From positions 1,364,001 to 1,428,000 of the forward strand of contig JAVLRN010000003.1 of the NCBI GenBank assembly GCA_032821775.1: 64,000 nucleotides of DNA, in the 5' to 3' direction. Below are positions 62,335 to 64,000 of the stretch, one piece after another. The notes beneath the pieces are model-generated. The model made no database searches. It was not told the DNA's origin and saw only the letters and a program-made list of their open reading frames with translations. Positions within the stretch are counted from its first letter, which is position 1. Each line of letters starts with the position of its first letter. The position numbers and the translations under genes are program-made. Source of the stretch: Sanguinoderma infundibulare (taxonomy: Eukaryota; Basidiomycota; Agaricomycetes; Polyporales; Polyporaceae).

Positions 62335-64000
62335 TTACAGCTTCGCCTGCGCGGCGGTCCCGTCTCCCAACTCCGGCTTGACGACGTCCAGGATGGCGTC
62401 AACCGTCCGGAGCACCCACTCCGTGCCCTCGTCGGAAGCGAGCCAGTAGTCTTCCTCGCTAAGCCCTTCGACCTTCCGTGCCTTCAGCAGCCCGAAAACG
62501 TGGCTCACGAGCTGCGGGCCGACCCCTCCTTCCGCGCGCAGGCACGCGGTTCCGACGACCGACCCCAGAGCCCGGCTGAGGTTCCCTTGCTCGGCGTCTC
62601 CGCCGGGGAGGGGAGAGAGCACGGCGCCGTACGCCTGTATGATGAATTCTTTGCAATGCAAGAGTGTGAGGACAACCGCATCGCGACAAGATCAAAAAAA
62701 CAAGAGCAAGAACAAGAACAAGGCAGACACGAGAAGCCGGGAGACGATCTGCGGGCGTCGAGGCGCGTCGAGGTAATTCGCAATCTCCATCGGCAGCGCG
62801 TCACGGGCCTACCCGCGAACGTTGCACAGACGAGAATCCAGGGTCCTCCCAATCGCACGGCACGCAACGTCCCTCTTGCGTCCACGGACGGCCTGGGGGA
62901 ACAGCGCGCGGCGTCATCGCTGGTATCCGGGCCCAGGGGGACGGACGGGCTGGATTGTGCCTGCCCGAGCCCTTACTCGGCTCAGGGAACAATGCAGCGG
63001 CATACGCACGCAGGGATGGTGATGCGCCGGCTTGCGCGTCGCGGGAGCGTGCGCACGTCCTCGGGGCACAAAAACGGCAGGGAGGGCACGGCGGACAACA
63101 GTGGGGGCGCAGACGGACTCACCGATGAAGTCGGGATGGTACCCCCCAAGCTTGTCGTACAACTTCTCCGCGTGCGGCTCGTAGATGGAAGCCCAAAGTC
63201 CACGGCCCCGAGCGACGATCGTCTCGACGCTTCCGGGAGCGGCCACCCTGGGGTGTCAGAACAGGACGGTGAGGTAGGTTCCAGGAGAGTGGGTAGCACC
63301 GCAACGACGTTCATTCCGTGCATTTCATTATGTTTAGGCCGTTCGGAAGCATTCATTTTGGAGAATGTTGGTCAGTTCATACATGGATATGATGCGAGGT
63401 GGGCGTCAGCTGTCGCCGACGTACCTTTTGGGAGAAGGCGTCTTCCGGAGCCCGTTCTTGACGTCGTCTTCGACGGCGTCGTGGAGATTGGCAAGAGAAA
63501 GGATCGTCTAGAGGTATTTGTGTTGGAAGAAGTCCACCGGAGCACGTCACCTGGAAGAGAGCGAGCAGGGACTCACGCGAGGTACACCCACGAAGATGGA
63601 GCTCTTCAAGGCAGACTCGCGCATGAGCGCAGCCTTGTCCAGAGTCTCTGCCAGTCCACAACGAGAGGCCACATTCTCTGGATCGTCCCGGGTCGTAAAG
63701 CGGTACAAGTGACCGATAGTAGGAGGAGCGTTCGCCGTGAGAAGCGTGCAAGTCTACGGCCACAAGGAGCAAGTAGAGAAAGAGGACGCGGTGTCGAAAA
63801 GACATCAACGATTCAAGTTCTCCGGACGTTGGCATTGCTTCCACTCACCGCGAGAGTCAACCAACCCTTCTCCGCCTTCCTTGCCCTGGCGTCCTGGTAA
63901 GTGGTTGTGAGCACGGCATTCAACCGTGAAAGTTGCGGCGCGACACGGGGTTGGGGGCTGCGAACTGTCAACAGCTGCTTGATCGTCGGTGGTAAGTGCT
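62335..64000 (-). CDS. AhpD-like / carboxymuconolactone decarboxylase-fold protein, 5' end cut by the window edge
   Basis: Joined exons on the minus strand: IKQLLTVRSPQPRVAPQLSR, LNAVLTTTYQDARARKAEKG, WLTLA; then GLAETLDKAALMRESALKSS and IFVGVPR; TILSLANLHDAVEDDVKNGL, RKTPSPK; VAAPGSVETIVARGRGLWAS, IYEPHAEKLYDKLGGYHPDF; and the long last exon EFIIQAYGAVLSPLPG to AQAKL with TAA at 62335-62337. The all-helical pattern with R-E-S-A-L-K-S-x-x-F-x-G-x-P-R followed by I-L-S-L-A-N-L-H matches fungal AhpD-like proteins. The CxxC redox pair of bacterial AhpD is not seen, so peroxidase-partner activity is doubtful. The first exon(s) lie beyond position 64000. Confidence 0.68.

Noticed and set aside
62134..63900. 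588-codon plus-strand open frame
   Set aside because: It is antisense to the spliced AhpD-like gene, whose exons carry recognisable conserved helices and good splice sites. The plus-strand translation shows no motif.

Overview
The window comes from a filamentous basidiomycete, most likely an agaricomycete (mushroom or polypore type). Reasons: almost every gene is cut by many 45-70 nt introns with GT...AG borders; the coding DNA is GC-rich; there is a DUF6593-type gene; and there are large SLIP-GC-like dynamin-superfamily GTPases, both of which I associate with Agaricomycetes. There is no bacterial operon structure, CRISPR array or intact transposon. Exon borders were worked out by eye, so gene ends are firmer than individual splice sites.

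Layout, left to right. A p27-autoantigen zinc-ribbon gene (-) is divergent to an EDEM/Htm1 GH47 gene with a PA domain (+). Then come adenine phosphoribosyltransferase (-), ribosomal protein eS1 (-) head to head with ATG10 (+), and acetyl-CoA acetyltransferase (+). Two tandem Dal5-type MFS permeases (+) follow, then a large disordered nuclear-type protein (+), a decayed 5' half of a trm1 gene (-), and a SLIP-GC-like GTPase (+). Next is a small His/Ser/Tyr-rich protein (-), followed by about 3.4 kb with no convincing gene. After that: GPN3 GTPase (-) head to head with PYM (+), a DUF1640 mitochondrial coiled-coil protein (-), a ZCCHC9-like zinc-knuckle protein (+), a disordered protein (+), a second SLIP-GC-like GTPase (+), a secreted GH125 alpha-mannosidase (+), a Fic1/Inn1-like C2 protein (+) and a small HIG1-type protein (-). 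A head-to-head pair of related WD40 genes follows, then an M28 aminopeptidase (-) head to head with mitochondrial uL11 (+), a DUF6593 gene (+), and an AhpD-like gene (-) that runs off the right edge.

Most genes are housekeeping: translation and mRNA quality control (eS1, uL11m, PYM, trm1 remnant), RNA polymerase assembly (GPN3), ER glycoprotein disposal (EDEM), autophagy (ATG10), purine salvage (APRT), acetyl-CoA/sterol supply (thiolase) and cytokinesis (Fic1/Inn1). The accessory character lies in the duplicated families (permeases, GTPases, WD40 genes) and in the secreted hydrolases. I see no clear new multi-gene system. The best leads are the divergent WD40 pair on a 144-bp promoter, the two diverging GTPases, the thiolase with stacked promoters and start codons, and the trm1 half-gene.
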